From assembly GCF_000350085.1 (NCBI RefSeq), contig NZ_CAUM01000013.1, positions 43,812 through 107,811 on the forward strand: a stretch of DNA of 64,000 bases, given 5' to 3'. A program made the position numbers and the translations under genes. This stretch comes from Mesorhizobium metallidurans STM 2683. Lineage in GTDB: Bacteria > Pseudomonadota > Alphaproteobacteria > Rhizobiales > Rhizobiaceae. Below are positions 17,564 to 30,004 of this stretch, one piece after another. The notes beneath the pieces are model-generated. The model was given only the letters and a program-made list of their open reading frames with translations, made no database searches and was not told the DNA's origin. Each line of letters starts with the position of its first letter. Position 1 is the stretch's first letter.

Positions 17564-18976
17564 TTAAACCCTGGTGCCACCCACCGTCATCTGATTCATC
17601 CTGAGATGCGGCTGGCCGACGCCGACAGGCACGCCCTGTCCGGCCTTGCCGCACATGCCGATGCCATTGTCGAGCTTCATGTCGTTGCCGATCATCGAAA
17701 CGCGATGCATGGCGTCCGGGCCGTTGCCGATCAGCATGGCGCCCTTGATCGGCTGCGTCACCTTGCCGTTCTCGATCATGTAGGCCTCGGTGCAGCCGAA
17801 CACGAACTTGCCCGAGGTGATGTCGACCTGGCCACCGCCGAAGGAGACGGCATAGATGCCGTTCTTGACCGAGGCGACGATCTCTTCCGGCTGCATGTCG
17901 CCCGAAGTCATGTAGGTGTTGGTCATGCGCGGCATCGGCTGATGCGCATAGCCCTCGCGCCTTCCGTTGCCGGTCGCCTTCATGCCCATCAGCCGGGCGT
18001 TCTGGCGATCCTGCATGTAGCCGACGAGCTTGCCGTCCTCGATCAGCACATTGCGGGCCGAGGGCGTGCCTTCGTCGTCGACGGTCAGCGAGCCGCGCCG
18101 TTCGGGCAAGGTGCCGTCGTCGACGACGGTAACGCCCTTAGCGGCCACCTGCTGGCCCATCAGACCGGCGAAGGCCGAGGTCTTCTTGCGGTTGAAATCG
18201 CCCTCCAGCCCGTGGCCGACGGCCTCGTGCAGCATGACGCCCGGCCAGCCGCTGGACAGCACGATGTCGAACGTGCCGGCAGGCGCCGGAATGGCCTCGA
18301 GATTGACCAGCGCCTGGCGCAGCGCCTCCTTGGCCGCGTGCTTCCAACTCTCCTCGACCAGAAACTCGCCAAACGCCTTACGACCGCCCATGCCGTAGGA
18401 GCCGCTCTCCTGGCGGTCGCCATTGCCGACCACCACCGACACGTTGATCCTGACCAGCGGGCGGATATCGCGCACCACCTGGCCGTCGGCGCGCACGATC
18501 TCGACATGCTGCCAGGAGGCGGCGAGCGAGGCCGTCACCTGCCGCACGCGCGGATCCTCGGCGCGCAGCCAGGCGTCGATTTCCTGCAGCAGCTTGGCCT
18601 TGGCCTCGAAGGAGGGCGAGGGGATGGGGTTATCTTCGCCATAGAGATGGCGGTTGGTGCGGGCGGGGGCGGCGGCAAGCGTGCCGGAATAGCCGCCCTT
18701 GACCGTTGAAACGGCGTCCGCCGCGCGCAGCAGCGAGGCCTCGGAAAGATCGCTGGAATGCGCGTAGCCGCTGGCCTCGCCGGCAACCGCGCGCAGCCCA
18801 AAACCCTGGTCGGTGTTGAAATTGGCGGTCTTCAGCCGGCCATTGTCGAACATCAGCGCTTCGCTCTCGCTGTATTCGAGAAACAGTTCGCCGTCGTCGG
18901 CGCCATTGATGGTCTCACTGACGATCTCCTTGATGCGGTCGTCGGAAATGTCGAATTGGCCGATCAGGCTGTTCAT
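17564..18976 (-). CDS. tldD: Metalloprotease TldD (TldD/PmbA family)
   Basis: 470 residues from the ATG at 18976 (MNSLIGQFDISDDRIKEIV); an in-frame ATG at 18991 is possible. The zinc motif HEAVGHGLEGD (HExxxH) lies near residue 230, and GNGRREGYAHQPMPRMTNTY near 345. TldD with PmbA/TldE degrades unfolded peptides and matures microcins or gyrase-modulating peptides. The partner gene is not nearby. Normal family length. Confidence 0.95.
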   Translation of the reverse strand: MNSLIGQFDISDDRIKEIVSETINGADDGELFLEYSESEALMFDNGRLKTANFNTDQGFGLRAVAGEASGYAHSSDLSEASLLRAADAVSTVKGGYSGTLAAAPARTNRHLYGEDNPIPSPSFEAKAKLLQEIDAWLRAEDPRVRQVTASLAASWQHVEIVRADGQVVRDIRPLVRINVSVVVGNGDRQESGSYGMGGRKAFGEFLVEESWKHAAKEALRQALVNLEAIPAPAGTFDIVLSSGWPGVMLHEAVGHGLEGDFNRKKTSAFAGLMGQQVAAKGVTVVDDGTLPERRGSLTVDDEGTPSARNVLIEDGKLVGYMQDRQNARLMGMKATGNGRREGYAHQPMPRMTNTYMTSGDMQPEEIVASVKNGIYAVSFGGGQVDITSGKFVFGCTEAYMIENGKVTQPIKGAMLIGNGPDAMHRVSMIGNDMKLDNGIGMCGKAGQGVPVGVGQPHLRMNQMTVGGTRV

Positions 18977-19112
18977 GGCAGGTCCATTCATGGGAAGAAT
19001 TGGTCGTCGTTCCCTACGATGTAGGCGCGAAGACACGCTCAGACAATCGGCAAAGACGCCAAACACGGCTGCGCCAGTTCATCGTCAAGGACTTGGATGC
19101 GGAACCCAGATT

Positions 19113-19697
19113 TCAGGGCAGGGCGGCGAAGCCGTCGGCAAAACCCTTGAGGTCGACGGGAATGCCGATGCCTTCTTCCGGCGTCTGGAAGACGATGAAG
19201 GTGGCCGAGGTGCCGCTCTTCAGCGTGTCGAGCAGCGGTTTTTCAAGAATGACCTCGGCGTAACAGCCATCCTGGAAGCAACGCACGAAATAGGCGCGGC
19301 CGATATCCTTGCCGTCGACATTGAGACCGAGCCCGTTGGGCAACAGCACGCCGAGCGGCGCCAGCACGCGCAGGATCTCGGCCTTGTTGTCGGCGGTGCG
19401 CAGCACGACGACGGAAAGCCCCATTTCGGGGCGGTCCTCGGCGACGACATTCTGCATCATCACGCATTGTTCTGAAGTCGCGCCGGCCGGCGTGTCGCAG
19501 ATGATCGACCACGCGCCATGCGTCGACTTGACCGTGCCGCTTGGCTGCGCGGCGCTGGCCTGGCCGATGCCGGACAAGCCCCCCGACAGGCCAATGCCAA
19601 ACGCTGCGAGAAAGACGAACTTCGCCAAGGTTCTCGAATACCCAAGTCTCGAATACCCAAGTCTCGAAAGCCCAAGTCTCGAAAGCCCAGAGGTCAT
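19113..19697 (-). CDS. Invasion-associated locus B (IalB) family protein
   Basis: 194 residues from the ATG at 19697, with GGAG six bases upstream; a GTG at 19718 also opens the frame. The N-terminus is unusual: about 20 residues of SRLG(L/Y) repeats come before a normal signal peptide (LAKFVFLAAFGIGLS, cleavage near QASA). The mature part, STHGAWSIICDTPAGATSEQCVMMQNV, with paired cysteines, matches IalB, named after a Bartonella erythrocyte-invasion protein but widespread as periplasmic proteins in Rhizobiales. Confidence 0.88.
   Translation of the reverse strand: MTSGLSRLGLSRLGYSRLGYSRTLAKFVFLAAFGIGLSGGLSGIGQASAAQPSGTVKSTHGAWSIICDTPAGATSEQCVMMQNVVAEDRPEMGLSVVVLRTADNKAEILRVLAPLGVLLPNGLGLNVDGKDIGRAYFVRCFQDGCYAEVILEKPLLDTLKSGTSATFIVFQTPEEGIGIPVDLKGFADGFAALP
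19633..19692. repeat. 15-bp tandem repeat in the 5' end of the IalB gene
   Basis: Four units of CTCGAATACCCAAGT type. Units 1 and 2 are identical, units 3 and 4 have AAGCCC for ATACCC, and the last unit diverges at its end. As 15 bp is five codons, gain or loss of units changes only the length of the SRLGY stretch ahead of the signal peptide and does not break the frame. Confidence 0.85.
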
Positions 19698-20061
19698 GAC
19701 GGCTCCATTGCGAATCACGGCACTTTAAGCCGCGCCAAGGCCAAGTAAAGGATGAGACCGCTGCCGGTCTGCCCCGATCTGGGCGTTTATGCGCTTTTCC
19801 CTAGCAAATTCGCCCGAATTGCGACCGCCCGGCGCATCGCTCCGGAGCAGTCGCTGCTGTTCACGCGCCGGTGATCGGTGGAGGGCGTTTTGTCACCCCG
19901 ACGGCGCGGCCGGGGCTTGCGCGCAAAAATGCCGCACGGTTTCCTCCGCTCCTTTCTTGCGGAGGGAAATAGAGTATGGTTTGAACCACCCTTGGGACTG
20001 TCCGGGATTCCCGTCCCGTCCTGTTCGATAGTCTTGCGGTCCGATCGCGAGGAACTGGGAG
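19698..20061. other. Intergenic region upstream of the cytochrome oxidase operon
   Basis: About 360 bp between divergent ialB and coxB. Open frames here have no domain or ribosome site. It must carry the promoters of ialB and the cox operon, but I could not assign a box with confidence. Confidence 0.4.
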
Positions 20062-22630
<2,569 letters not shown>

Positions 22631-22653
22631 GCAGTTGCCTGCGAATACGAAAT

Positions 22654-22675
22654 CGCCGGCTCGCCCGGCGGTTTT
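22654..22675 (+). terminator. Hairpin with T run after coxA
   Basis: CGCCGG (22654-22659) pairs with CCGGCG (22665-22670) around a 5-base loop and is followed by GTTTT. It could attenuate transcription between coxA and ctaB, keeping the structural subunit mRNA more abundant than the assembly genes. Confidence 0.5.
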
Positions 22676-22704
22676 GGCCAACGGAATGATGGACTTAAGT
22701 ACGC

Positions 22705-23649
22705 ATGGCCCTTGTCGACAAGAGATTGACTGACGAAGCGGGCTTCCACATGTCGGAAGCGACGGCGGGCGATTTCTTTGCCCTGCTGAAGCCGCGCGTC
22801 ATGTCGCTGGTGGTGTTTACCGCCTTTGTCGGCTTGGTCGCCGCGCCCGTGACCGTCAATCCGCTTCTGGCGGTGATCGCGATCCTGTCGATCGCCATCG
22901 GCGCCGGCGCTTCCGGCGCGCTCAACATGTGGTACGATGCCGATATCGATGCGGTGATGACCAGAACCGCCAGCCGTCCGGTGCCGGCTGGCCGCATCCT
23001 GCCCGGCGAGGCGCTGAGCTTCGGCCTGGTGCTCTCGGTGATGTCGGTGATGACGCTCGGCGTGCTGGTCAACTGGCTGTCGGCCACGCTGCTCGCCTTC
23101 ACCATCTTCTTCTATGCCGTCATCTACACGATGTGGCTGAAGCGCTGGACGCCGCAGAACATCGTTATCGGCGGCGCCGCCGGCGCCATTCCGCCGGTCA
23201 TTGGCTGGGCGGCGGCGACCGGGACGGTCAGCCTGGAAAGCCTCATCCTGTTCCTGATCATCTTCCTGTGGACGCCGCCGCATTTCTGGGCGCTCGCTCT
23301 CTTCAAGTCCGAGGATTATGCCAGGGCCGGCATCCCGATGATGCCGAATGTCGCTGGCCAGGCATCGACCAGGCGCCAGATCTTTGCCTACGCGCTGATC
23401 CTGGCGCCGGTGGGCGTGCTGCCATGGGCGCTTGGCTTCACCACGCCTGCCTATGGCGTCGTCGCGGCCCTGCTTGGCGCCGGCTTCGTCCGGTATGCCT
23501 GGAAGGTGCTGCGCATGGCGGCGGACGACAAGGTGATGAGACCGGCCAAGGCTCTGTTCGGCTACTCGCTGCTTTATCTCTTCGCCATCTTCGCCGTCTA
23601 TCTCGCCGATTGCGTTGTCGGGCGCGCGCTGGCGGTCGGTGGAGCATGA
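22705..23649 (+). CDS. ctaB: Protoheme IX farnesyltransferase (haem O synthase)
   Basis: 314 residues, about nine TM helices. The prenyltransferase Asp motif [20 protein letters not shown] lies near residue 75 and a second acidic region near 205. Adds a farnesyl group to haem B to give haem O, precursor of haem A for subunit I. It overlaps coxF by four bases. Confidence 0.97.
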   Translation: MALVDKRLTDEAGFHMSEATAGDFFALLKPRVMSLVVFTAFVGLVAAPVTVNPLLAVIAILSIAIGAGASGALNMWYDADIDAVMTRTASRPVPAGRILPGEALSFGLVLSVMSVMTLGVLVNWLSATLLAFTIFFYAVIYTMWLKRWTPQNIVIGGAAGAIPPVIGWAAATGTVSLESLILFLIIFLWTPPHFWALALFKSEDYARAGIPMMPNVAGQASTRRQIFAYALILAPVGVLPWALGFTTPAYGVVAALLGAGFVRYAWKVLRMAADDKVMRPAKALFGYSLLYLFAIFAVYLADCVVGRALAVGGA

Positions 23650-23813
23650 CCATGGTTGACAAGAATCTTGAACTCGTTTCGCTGACCGAACGTCAGCAGA
23701 AGGCAAGGCGCAATCGTTCGGTCGCCATCGGCGTGGCGCTGGCGTTGCTTGTCGTCATCTTCTATGTCGCCACCGTCGTGAAGTTTGGCCACAACCTTGC
23801 CGGGACAATGTGA
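23646..23813 (+). CDS. coxF: CoxF small single-TM cytochrome oxidase operon protein
   Basis: 55 residues from an ATG in the ATGA overlap with ctaB. A short charged N-terminus ([13 protein letters not shown]) precedes one TM helix (about 27-46) and a short tail. This small membrane protein is characteristic of alphaproteobacterial cox operons between ctaB and ctaG; its role in assembly is not settled. ctaG starts one base after its stop. Confidence 0.9.
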   Translation: MTMVDKNLELVSLTERQQKARRNRSVAIGVALALLVVIFYVATVVKFGHNLAGTM

Positions 23814-23814
23814 G

Positions 23815-24444
23815 ATGAACCGCGACACCGTGACCGATCCCAAGAAGAAGAACACGAACCGCATCGTCGCGGGCGTGTGCGTCGCCTTCTTCGCCGGCAT
23901 GATCGGCATGGCCTACGCCGCGGTGCCGCTCTATGCGATGTTCTGCAAGGTGACCGGCTATGGCGGCACGGTCAAGCGCGCCACCCAGCAATATGCCGAC
24001 CGCGTGCTCGACCGCGATATCACCATCCGCTTCGACGCCAACACGGCCGGCGTTCCCTGGCAGTTCCAGCCGGTCGCCCGCTCGGTCACCATCAAGATAG
24101 GCGAGACGACGCAGGCGCATTACAGTGCGACCAACAAGTTCAGCCGCGCCACCACCGGCCGCGCCACCTTCAACGTGCAGCCGGAACTGGCGGGGCCTTA
24201 CTTCAACAAGGTCGAGTGCTTCTGCTTCACCAACACGACGCTGAAGCCCGGCGAGACGCTGGACATGCCGGTCGTGTTCTATGTAGATCCCGACATCGTC
24301 AACGTGCCGGAACTGAAGGACTTGAGTACCATCACCCTGTCCTACACGATGTTCCCGGTCGAGAAGAAAAAGCCGGTGGCGCCGTCGGTGCCGGTCGAAA
24401 GCAGCAACAAGATTTCAAATACCGAAGGAAGCCTCGGGGGTTGA
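23815..24444 (+). CDS. ctaG: Cytochrome c oxidase assembly protein CtaG/Cox11 (CuB insertion)
   Basis: 209 residues from the ATG one base after coxF. One N-terminal TM helix (about 17-37) anchors a periplasmic beta domain with the copper motif [14 protein letters not shown] (CxCF) near residue 138. Delivers copper to the CuB site of subunit I. Length is usual. coxC starts two bases after its stop. Confidence 0.96.
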   Translation: MNRDTVTDPKKKNTNRIVAGVCVAFFAGMIGMAYAAVPLYAMFCKVTGYGGTVKRATQQYADRVLDRDITIRFDANTAGVPWQFQPVARSVTIKIGETTQAHYSATNKFSRATTGRATFNVQPELAGPYFNKVECFCFTNTTLKPGETLDMPVVFYVDPDIVNVPELKDLSTITLSYTMFPVEKKKPVAPSVPVESSNKISNTEGSLGG

Positions 24445-24445
24445 C

Positions 24446-25327
24446 ATGGCAGACGCGCACGCAAAACCACAGCATGACTACCATCTCGTCGACCCCAGCC
24501 CGTGGCCTTTCCTGGGTTCGGTCGGCGCGCTGGTGACCGCGATCGGCGGCGTCTGCCTGATGCAGTATCTCAAGGCCGGCGACTTCCCGATCTTCGGCTA
24601 CAACATCGCCAATCCCTGGCTGTTCTTCATCGGCCTCCTGATCGTCGTCTACACCATGTTCGCCTGGTGGTCGGACACCATCAAGGAAGCGCATGAAGGC
24701 CACCACACCCGTGTCGTGTCGCTGCATCTGCGCTACGGCATGATCATGTTCATCGCTTCCGAGGTGATGTTCTTCGTCGCCTGGTTCTGGGCTTTCTTCG
24801 ACGCCAGCCTGTTTCCCGGCGAGGCACAGCAATACGCCCGCACCGCCTTCACCGGTGGCGTCTGGCCGCCCAAGGGCCTCGAAGTTCTCAATCCCTTCCA
24901 CCTGCCGCTCTACAACACCGTCATCCTGCTTCTGTCGGGCACCACGGTGACTTGGGCGCATCACGCGCTCATCCATGGCGACCGCAAGGGGCTGATCAAC
25001 GGCCTGGTGCTGACTGTCGGCCTCGGCATACTGTTCACCATGGTGCAGGCCTACGAGTACATGAATGCGCCGTTCGCCTTCAGGGATTCCATCTACGGCG
25101 CCACTTTCTTCATGGCGACCGGTTTCCACGGTTTCCACGTCATCATCGGCACCATCTTCCTGGCTGTTTGCCTGGTCCGCGCGATGAAAGGCGATTTCAC
25201 GCCCAAGCAGCATTTCGGCTTCGAGGCCGCCGCCTGGTACTGGCACTTCGTCGACGTGGTCTGGCTGTTCCTGTTCGCGTCCATCTATGTCTGGGCCTCG
25301 AACGGCGCGATGATCGAAGGCGGCTGA
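24446..25327 (+). CDS. coxC: Cytochrome c oxidase subunit III
   Basis: 293 residues, seven TM helices, with [15 protein letters not shown] near 72 and [13 protein letters not shown] near 225 typical of subunit III. It stabilises the oxidase core and oxygen channel. It closes the main structural part of the operon; a terminator-like hairpin (25351) and a palindromic repeat (25407) separate it from DUF983. Confidence 0.97.
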   Translation: MADAHAKPQHDYHLVDPSPWPFLGSVGALVTAIGGVCLMQYLKAGDFPIFGYNIANPWLFFIGLLIVVYTMFAWWSDTIKEAHEGHHTRVVSLHLRYGMIMFIASEVMFFVAWFWAFFDASLFPGEAQQYARTAFTGGVWPPKGLEVLNPFHLPLYNTVILLLSGTTVTWAHHALIHGDRKGLINGLVLTVGLGILFTMVQAYEYMNAPFAFRDSIYGATFFMATGFHGFHVIIGTIFLAVCLVRAMKGDFTPKQHFGFEAAAWYWHFVDVVWLFLFASIYVWASNGAMIEGG

Positions 25328-25350
25328 CAAAGGGCTTCCGGAACTTGATG

Positions 25351-25384
25351 AGGCGGCTGCGGCGACGTGGCCGCCTTATCTTTT
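25351..25384 (+). terminator. Rho-independent-like terminator after coxC
   Basis: AGGCGG (25351-25356) pairs with CCGCCT (25371-25376), with further GC pairing inside, followed by TATCTTTT. Good stem and T-rich tail. Confidence 0.55.
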
Positions 25385-25406
25385 GCGGCAAAGCGAATTA
25401 AGGTCT

Positions 25407-25455
25407 GAGCATGATCCCGAAAAGTGGGAGCAGGTTTTCGGACGAGATCATGCTT
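25407..25455. repeat. Rhizobiales palindromic repeat (GAGCATGATC...GATCATGCT)
   Basis: Outer arms GAGCATGATC and GATCATGCTT (one mismatch) and inner arms CCGAAAA / TTTTCGG form a stem of about 17 bp. I recall this motif as a frequent intergenic repeat in Rhizobiales. It ends just 13 bp before the DUF983 start. Confidence 0.75.
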
Positions 25456-25468
25456 CAAGGATGATGGC

Positions 25469-25855
25469 ATGAGTGAAGACAAGGCGATCTGGCCACCGGT
25501 CGATCCGATTTCGGCTGGCCTGCACGGCCGCTGCCCGCGTTGCGGCGAGGGACGGCTGTTTTCCGGATTCCTCACCGTAGGCAAGCGCTGCGTCAACTGC
25601 GGCCTCGACTATTCCTACGCCGATGCCGGCGACGGACCGGCGGTGTTCGTTATCCTGATCATCGGCTTCATCGTCGTCGGGCTGGCGCTGTGGACGGAAG
25701 TGACGCTGAGCCCGCCGCTCTGGCTGCATCTCTTGCTGTGGATACCGCTGGCGCTGGTTCTGTGCCTGACGGCGCTCAGGCTGATCAAGGGCGTGCTCCT
25801 GACGCTGCAATACCGCAACAAGGCGGCCGAGGGCACGCTGGACCGCGGCGAATGA
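25469..25855 (+). CDS. DUF983 family membrane protein
   Basis: 128 residues from the ATG of MSEDKAIWPPVDP; the longer reading enters the upstream repeat. A zinc-ribbon-like pair CPRCGEGRLF and CVNCGLDY lies at about 23-48, followed by two TM helices. DUF983 proteins regularly lie in alphaproteobacterial cox operons and are thought to help oxidase assembly. The stop overlaps the SURF1 start (ATGA). Confidence 0.9.
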   Translation: MSEDKAIWPPVDPISAGLHGRCPRCGEGRLFSGFLTVGKRCVNCGLDYSYADAGDGPAVFVILIIGFIVVGLALWTEVTLSPPLWLHLLLWIPLALVLCLTALRLIKGVLLTLQYRNKAAEGTLDRGE

Positions 25856-26607
25856 GCGAAGCATCCGGTTCCATTGCCGCCCATTCGCGGCCGAAGACGG
25901 CATTGCTGCTTGGCCTCGGCCTTGTGCTGTTCCTTTTCCTTTTGGCGCTCGGCACCTGGCAGGTCCAGCGTCTGTACTGGAAGGAAGGTCTTCTGCAGAC
26001 CATCGGCCAGCGCACGCATTCCGCGCCCCGGCCGCTGGCCGAGGTCGAAAACGAATTCGCGTCAAGCAGCGATGTCGACTACACGCCGGTGACGGCGACC
26101 GGCACCTTCCTGCATCAAGGCGAGCGGCATTTCTTCGCGACCTGGGAAGGCGCTTCCGGTTTCGACGTCTTCACGCCGCTTGAGCTGGACGACGGCCGTT
26201 TCGTCCTGGTCAATCGCGGCTTCGTGCCTTACGATTTGAAGGACGCGACCAAGCGTCCACAAGGCCAAATAGCGGGCAAAGTGACGGTGACGGGCTTGGC
26301 CCGCAACCCGCTGCCGGCGAAGCCCTCGGTGATGCTTCCCGACAACGATCCGAAGAAGAACATCTTCTACTGGAAGGACCGCGACGCGATGGCGCAGAGC
26401 GCCGGCCTGCCGGCCGGGGCTCGCCTGGTGCCATTCTTCATCGACGCCGACAAGGCGCCAAACCCCGGCGGATTGCCGGTCGGCGGCGTCACCATCATCG
26501 ATCTGCCGAACAGCCATTTGCAATATGCTTTCACCTGGTACGGCCTTGCGGCGGCACTGGCCGCGGTCCTCATCATCAAGCTGCGCCACCCGGCGAAAGA
26601 GACATGA
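25852..26607 (+). CDS. SURF1 family cytochrome oxidase assembly protein
   Basis: 251 residues from the ATG overlapping the DUF983 stop. Two TM helices at the ends (about 15-35 and 228-245) flank a periplasmic domain. The SURF1 signature LGTWQVQRLYWKEGLL follows the first helix, and VLVNRGFVPYD and FTWYGLA are also family motifs. SURF1 promotes haem a insertion into subunit I. The position at the end of the cox operon fits. Confidence 0.94.
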   Translation: MSEASGSIAAHSRPKTALLLGLGLVLFLFLLALGTWQVQRLYWKEGLLQTIGQRTHSAPRPLAEVENEFASSSDVDYTPVTATGTFLHQGERHFFATWEGASGFDVFTPLELDDGRFVLVNRGFVPYDLKDATKRPQGQIAGKVTVTGLARNPLPAKPSVMLPDNDPKKNIFYWKDRDAMAQSAGLPAGARLVPFFIDADKAPNPGGLPVGGVTIIDLPNSHLQYAFTWYGLAAALAAVLIIKLRHPAKET

Positions 26608-26698
26608 TCGCCGTCGCCGCCCTTGACAGGGCAGGGGTGCGCACCTCATTTCGCGCTTGAGTTTACGAGTCCACGATCCGATCAACCGGCCCGCAATC

Positions 26699-27703
26699 AT
26701 GCTTCAGACCAAGCCACCGCTGACGATCCGGCTCTGCCAGCCGCGCGGCTTTTGCGCCGGCGTCGACCGCGCCATCCAGATCGTCGTGCTGGCGCTGAAG
26801 AAATACGGCGCGCCGGTCTATGTGCGCCACGAGATCGTGCACAACCGCTACGTCGTCGAAGGGCTGCAAAGCCTGGGCGCGGTGTTCATCGAGGAATTGT
26901 CCGAGATCCCGGCGCAGCATCGCCAGAGCCCGGTCGTCTTTTCGGCGCATGGCGTGCCGAAGTCGGTGCCGGCGGACGCTGTGGCGCGCAACCTCTTCTA
27001 TCTCGACGCCACCTGCCCGCTGGTGTCGAAGGTTCACAAGCAGGCGATGCGCCATCAGCGGCTCGGCCGCCATGTGCTTTTGATCGGCCATGCCGGGCAC
27101 CCGGAAGTGATCGGCACGATGGGCCAACTGCCGGATGGCGCCGTCACCCTGGTCGAGACCGAAGCCGACGCCGCGAAACTGGTGCCCGCCGACCCGCGGG
27201 CGCTCGGCTTCGTCACCCAGACGACGCTGTCGGTCGAGGACACCGCCGGCATCATCCGGGCGCTCAGGGATCGTTTTCCCGATTTGCATGCGCCGGCCGC
27301 CGAATCGATCTGCTACGCCACCACCAACCGCCAGGAAGCGGTCAAGGAGACCGCCGCGGGCGCCGATCTCTTCCTGATCGTCGGCGCGCCCAATTCCTCC
27401 AACTCGCGGCGTCTTGTCGAAGTGGCGGAGCGGGCCGGCGCCTCGATGTCGCTTCTCGTGCAGCGCGCCTCCGAGATTCCATGGAATGACATCGGCGCCA
27501 TCTCGACGCTCGGCCTGTCTGCCGGCGCTTCGGCGCCGGAAATCATCGTCGACGAGATCATCGATGCGTTCCGCCAGCGCTTCGACGTGACCATCGATCT
27601 GGCGATCACGGCGACGGAAACCGAGGATTTCCCCGTCATGCGGGTGCTGCGCGATGTCGAACTGACGAAGGCCGACATGGCTTTCGTCAACGGAGCCGCG
27701 TGA
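26699..27703 (+). CDS. ispH: 4-hydroxy-3-methylbut-2-enyl diphosphate reductase
   Basis: 334 residues from the ATG of [25 protein letters not shown]; a TTG upstream is less likely. Last step of the MEP pathway, giving IPP and DMAPP. The 4Fe-4S cysteines are in [15 protein letters not shown] and [19 protein letters not shown] and the GHAGHPEV His are substrate contacts. Normal length; thrB follows after 7 bp. Confidence 0.97.
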   Translation: MLQTKPPLTIRLCQPRGFCAGVDRAIQIVVLALKKYGAPVYVRHEIVHNRYVVEGLQSLGAVFIEELSEIPAQHRQSPVVFSAHGVPKSVPADAVARNLFYLDATCPLVSKVHKQAMRHQRLGRHVLLIGHAGHPEVIGTMGQLPDGAVTLVETEADAAKLVPADPRALGFVTQTTLSVEDTAGIIRALRDRFPDLHAPAAESICYATTNRQEAVKETAAGADLFLIVGAPNSSNSRRLVEVAERAGASMSLLVQRASEIPWNDIGAISTLGLSAGASAPEIIVDEIIDAFRQRFDVTIDLAITATETEDFPVMRVLRDVELTKADMAFVNGAA

Positions 27704-27710
27704 ACAGCCC

Positions 27711-28673
27711 ATGGCGGTCTATACCGATGTCAATGAAGGCGAGCTCGGCGCGTTCCTGAATGCCTATCCGGTCGGCGACCTGCTGTCCTACAAGGGCATC
27801 GCCGAAGGCACCGAGAATTCGAATTTCCTGCTCCACACGACCAGCGGCTCCTACATATTGACGCTCTATGAAAAGCGCGTCGACAAGGCAGATCTGCCGT
27901 TCTTCCTCGGCCTGATGGGCCATCTCGCCAGGAAGGGCATTTCGTGCCCGCTTCCGGTGACCGCGCACGACGGCGGCGTCATCGGAACGCTTGCCGGCCG
28001 GCCGGCCGTCATCATCACCTTCCTCGAAGGCCTTTCGCTGCGGCGGCCGACATCGGCGCATTGCGCGGAAGTCGGCAAGGCGCTGGCGGCGCTGCATCTG
28101 GCCGGCGCCGACTTTCCGATGACCCGGCAGAACGCGCTTGCCATCGATGGCTGGCGCAAGCTGTGGAGCGCGTCCCATGTCCGCGCCGACGAGGTCGAGC
28201 CGGGACTGGCAGCCGAGGTCGACGCCGACTTCGCCGATTTCGAGCGCAACTGGCCGAAGGGCCTGCCGCAAGGCATCATCCACGCCGATCTTTTCCCCGA
28301 TAACGTCTTCTTTCTCGGCGAGAAGCTGTCCGGCCTGATCGACTTCTATTTCGCCTGCAACGATCTGTACGCTTATGATGTCGCCACCTGCCTCAACGCC
28401 TGGTGCTTCGAAAAGGATTTCTCCTTCAACCTGACCAAGGGCACCGCGCTGCTTGCCGGCTACCAGAGCGTTCGGCCCTTGAGCGGCGGCGAGAAGGCCG
28501 CACTTCCGATGCTGGCGCGCGGCTCGGCGCTGCGCTTCATGCTGACCCGGCTCTACGACTGGCTGACTGTTCCCGATGGCGGTCTGGTCATGAAACGCGA
28601 TCCGACCGAATATATCAGGCGCATGCGCTTCCACCGGGCGATCAGCTCTTCCTCCGAATACGGACTGACATGA
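27711..28673 (+). CDS. thrB: Homoserine kinase (ThrB2 / aminoglycoside phosphotransferase fold)
   Basis: 320 residues. Phosphorylates homoserine in threonine synthesis (thrC lies at 37.7 kb). It belongs to the APH-like kinase fold, not the GHMP type: [13 protein letters not shown] near 185 holds the catalytic Asp and metal-binding Asn, and [10 protein letters not shown] near 205 the second metal Asp. It overlaps rnhA by four bases. Confidence 0.95.
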   Translation: MAVYTDVNEGELGAFLNAYPVGDLLSYKGIAEGTENSNFLLHTTSGSYILTLYEKRVDKADLPFFLGLMGHLARKGISCPLPVTAHDGGVIGTLAGRPAVIITFLEGLSLRRPTSAHCAEVGKALAALHLAGADFPMTRQNALAIDGWRKLWSASHVRADEVEPGLAAEVDADFADFERNWPKGLPQGIIHADLFPDNVFFLGEKLSGLIDFYFACNDLYAYDVATCLNAWCFEKDFSFNLTKGTALLAGYQSVRPLSGGEKAALPMLARGSALRFMLTRLYDWLTVPDGGLVMKRDPTEYIRRMRFHRAISSSSEYGLT

Positions 28674-29209
28674 ACAAGCACGTTGAAATCTTCACCGACG
28701 GTGCCTGCTCGGGCAATCCTGGACCAGGCGGCTGGGGAGCGATCCTGCGCTTCAACGGCAAAACGAAAGAGCTGTCGGGCGGCGAGGCCGAAACCACCAA
28801 CAACCGCATGGAGCTCCTCGCCGCCATCTCGGCGCTGAACGCGCTGAAGGAGCCTTGCGAGGTCGATCTTCATACCGACAGCAAATATGTCATGGACGGT
28901 ATTTCCAAATGGATCCATGGCTGGAAGAAGAACGGCTGGAAGACCGCCGACAAGAAGCCGGTGAAGAACGGTGAACTCTGGCAGGCGCTCGATGAGGCCA
29001 ACAGGCGCCACAAGGTCACCTGGAATTGGGTCAAGGGCCATGCCGGCCATGCCGAGAACGAGCGTGCCGACGAACTGGCGCGGGAAGGCATGGCGCCGTT
29101 CAAGCCCAGGCTAGCGAGGCCCGCGCCCGCAGCCACGCCGGCGAAAGAAGCTGCCTCACCGAAAAAGCCCGCATCAAAACCTGTCCGACGCTCGACCCAG
29201 AGTTATTGA
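28670..29209 (+). CDS. rnhA: Ribonuclease HI with basic C-terminal tail
   Basis: 179 residues from the ATGA junction with thrB. The DEDD active site is complete: [18 protein letters not shown] (first Asp), NRMELLA (Glu), HTDSKYV (Asp) and ADELARE (Asp). Removes RNA from RNA-DNA hybrids. After residue 150 it carries an Ala/Pro/Lys/Ser-rich tail of about 30 residues, absent from the minimal enzyme and probably disordered. Confidence 0.96.
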   Translation: MNKHVEIFTDGACSGNPGPGGWGAILRFNGKTKELSGGEAETTNNRMELLAAISALNALKEPCEVDLHTDSKYVMDGISKWIHGWKKNGWKTADKKPVKNGELWQALDEANRRHKVTWNWVKGHAGHAENERADELAREGMAPFKPRLARPAPAATPAKEAASPKKPASKPVRRSTQSY

Positions 29210-29313
29210 GGCTCTGAGATGCCGCGCCGCGATGTCGGTGGCTGACGACGAACTGTTGCTCCAAGGGTGTGATAGGAGTAATATTTCCTACCAAAGAGCA
29301 ATAAGGAGGCGTC

Positions 29314-29595
29314 ATGGCAGGCGTGGAAAAAATGAGTGTGGCCGTGACCCCGCAACAGGCGGCCGTCATGCGCGAAGCTGTGGAAGCGGGCGAGTACGCC
29401 ACCACAAGCGAGATTGTGCGCGAAGCGATGCGGGACTGGCTGGCCAAGCGTGAACTGCGGCATGAGGATGTGCGCCGTCTGAGGCAGCTGTGGGACGAAG
29501 GCAAGGCAAGCGGGAAACCCGAACCCGTGGACTTCGACGCCTTGCGAAAGGAAGCTCGGCTGAAGCTGATGGAAGCTTCGCCGAATGGCCGTTAA
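29314..29595 (+). CDS. parD: ParD/CopG-type antitoxin
   Basis: 93 residues. A ribbon-helix-helix start ([37 protein letters not shown]) is followed by an acidic-basic toxin-binding tail. It overlaps the parE start by 11 bp. AAGGAGG precedes the ATG. ParD dimers repress the operon and neutralise ParE. Confidence 0.92.
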   Translation: MAGVEKMSVAVTPQQAAVMREAVEAGEYATTSEIVREAMRDWLAKRELRHEDVRRLRQLWDEGKASGKPEPVDFDALRKEARLKLMEASPNGR

Positions 29596-29896
29596 GATAG
29601 TCTGGTCGCCTGCGGCTAGGACCGACCTTATCGACATCTATGTGACCATAGGCGCCGAAAATACACAGGCAGCCGACCGCTATTATGATCGGATAGAAGA
29701 GCGGGCCATGCAACTGGCGGATCAGCCGCGAATGGGTTTGAGGCGACCGGATATCCGGCCCTCGGCGCGAATGCTGGTGGAGGCGCCGTTTGTATTGCTC
29801 TATGAAACGTCTCCAGACACGGACGAAGGCGCTGTTGAGTGGGTTGAGATTATCCGTGTGGTGGACGCGCGACGAGATTTGAACCGTTTATTCTAA
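29585..29896 (+). CDS. parE: ParE/RelE-family toxin
   Basis: 103 residues: [24 protein letters not shown] start, [22 protein letters not shown] helices and a C-terminal [20 protein letters not shown] beta strand, the ParE fold. ParE toxins inhibit DNA gyrase. The stop TAA touches the palindromic repeat at 29896. Confidence 0.92.
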   Translation: MAVKIVWSPAARTDLIDIYVTIGAENTQAADRYYDRIEERAMQLADQPRMGLRRPDIRPSARMLVEAPFVLLYETSPDTDEGAVEWVEIIRVVDARRDLNRLF

Positions 29897-29944
29897 TGCA
29901 TGTCGCGCAAAAGTGTGCAGCGGTTTTGCGATAACGACATGCAT
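29896..29944. repeat. ATGCATGTCG palindromic repeat, copy 1
   Basis: A 49-bp element with ATGCATGTCG and CGACATGCAT ends and inner GCAAAA/TTTTGC pairing. Members of the same family occur at 31106 and 43513. A second hairpin follows (29957-30000), the same order as at 43573. Confidence 0.85.
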
Positions 29945-29956
29945 AATGACAACGAC

Positions 29957-30000
29957 CTAAAGCGCGTCGCATGAGGATGGTCAAACGCGACGCGCTTTAG
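29957..30000. terminator. Perfect 14-bp inverted repeat between convergent genes
   Basis: CTAAAGCGCGTCGC (29957-29970) and its exact inverse (29987-30000) form a strong hairpin with a 16-base loop. It lies between convergent parE and the DUF2938 gene, so it can act as a terminator for both strands. A related hairpin, with CCAAAGCGCG ends, lies at 43573-43621. Confidence 0.6.
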
Positions 30001-30004
30001 GCGC

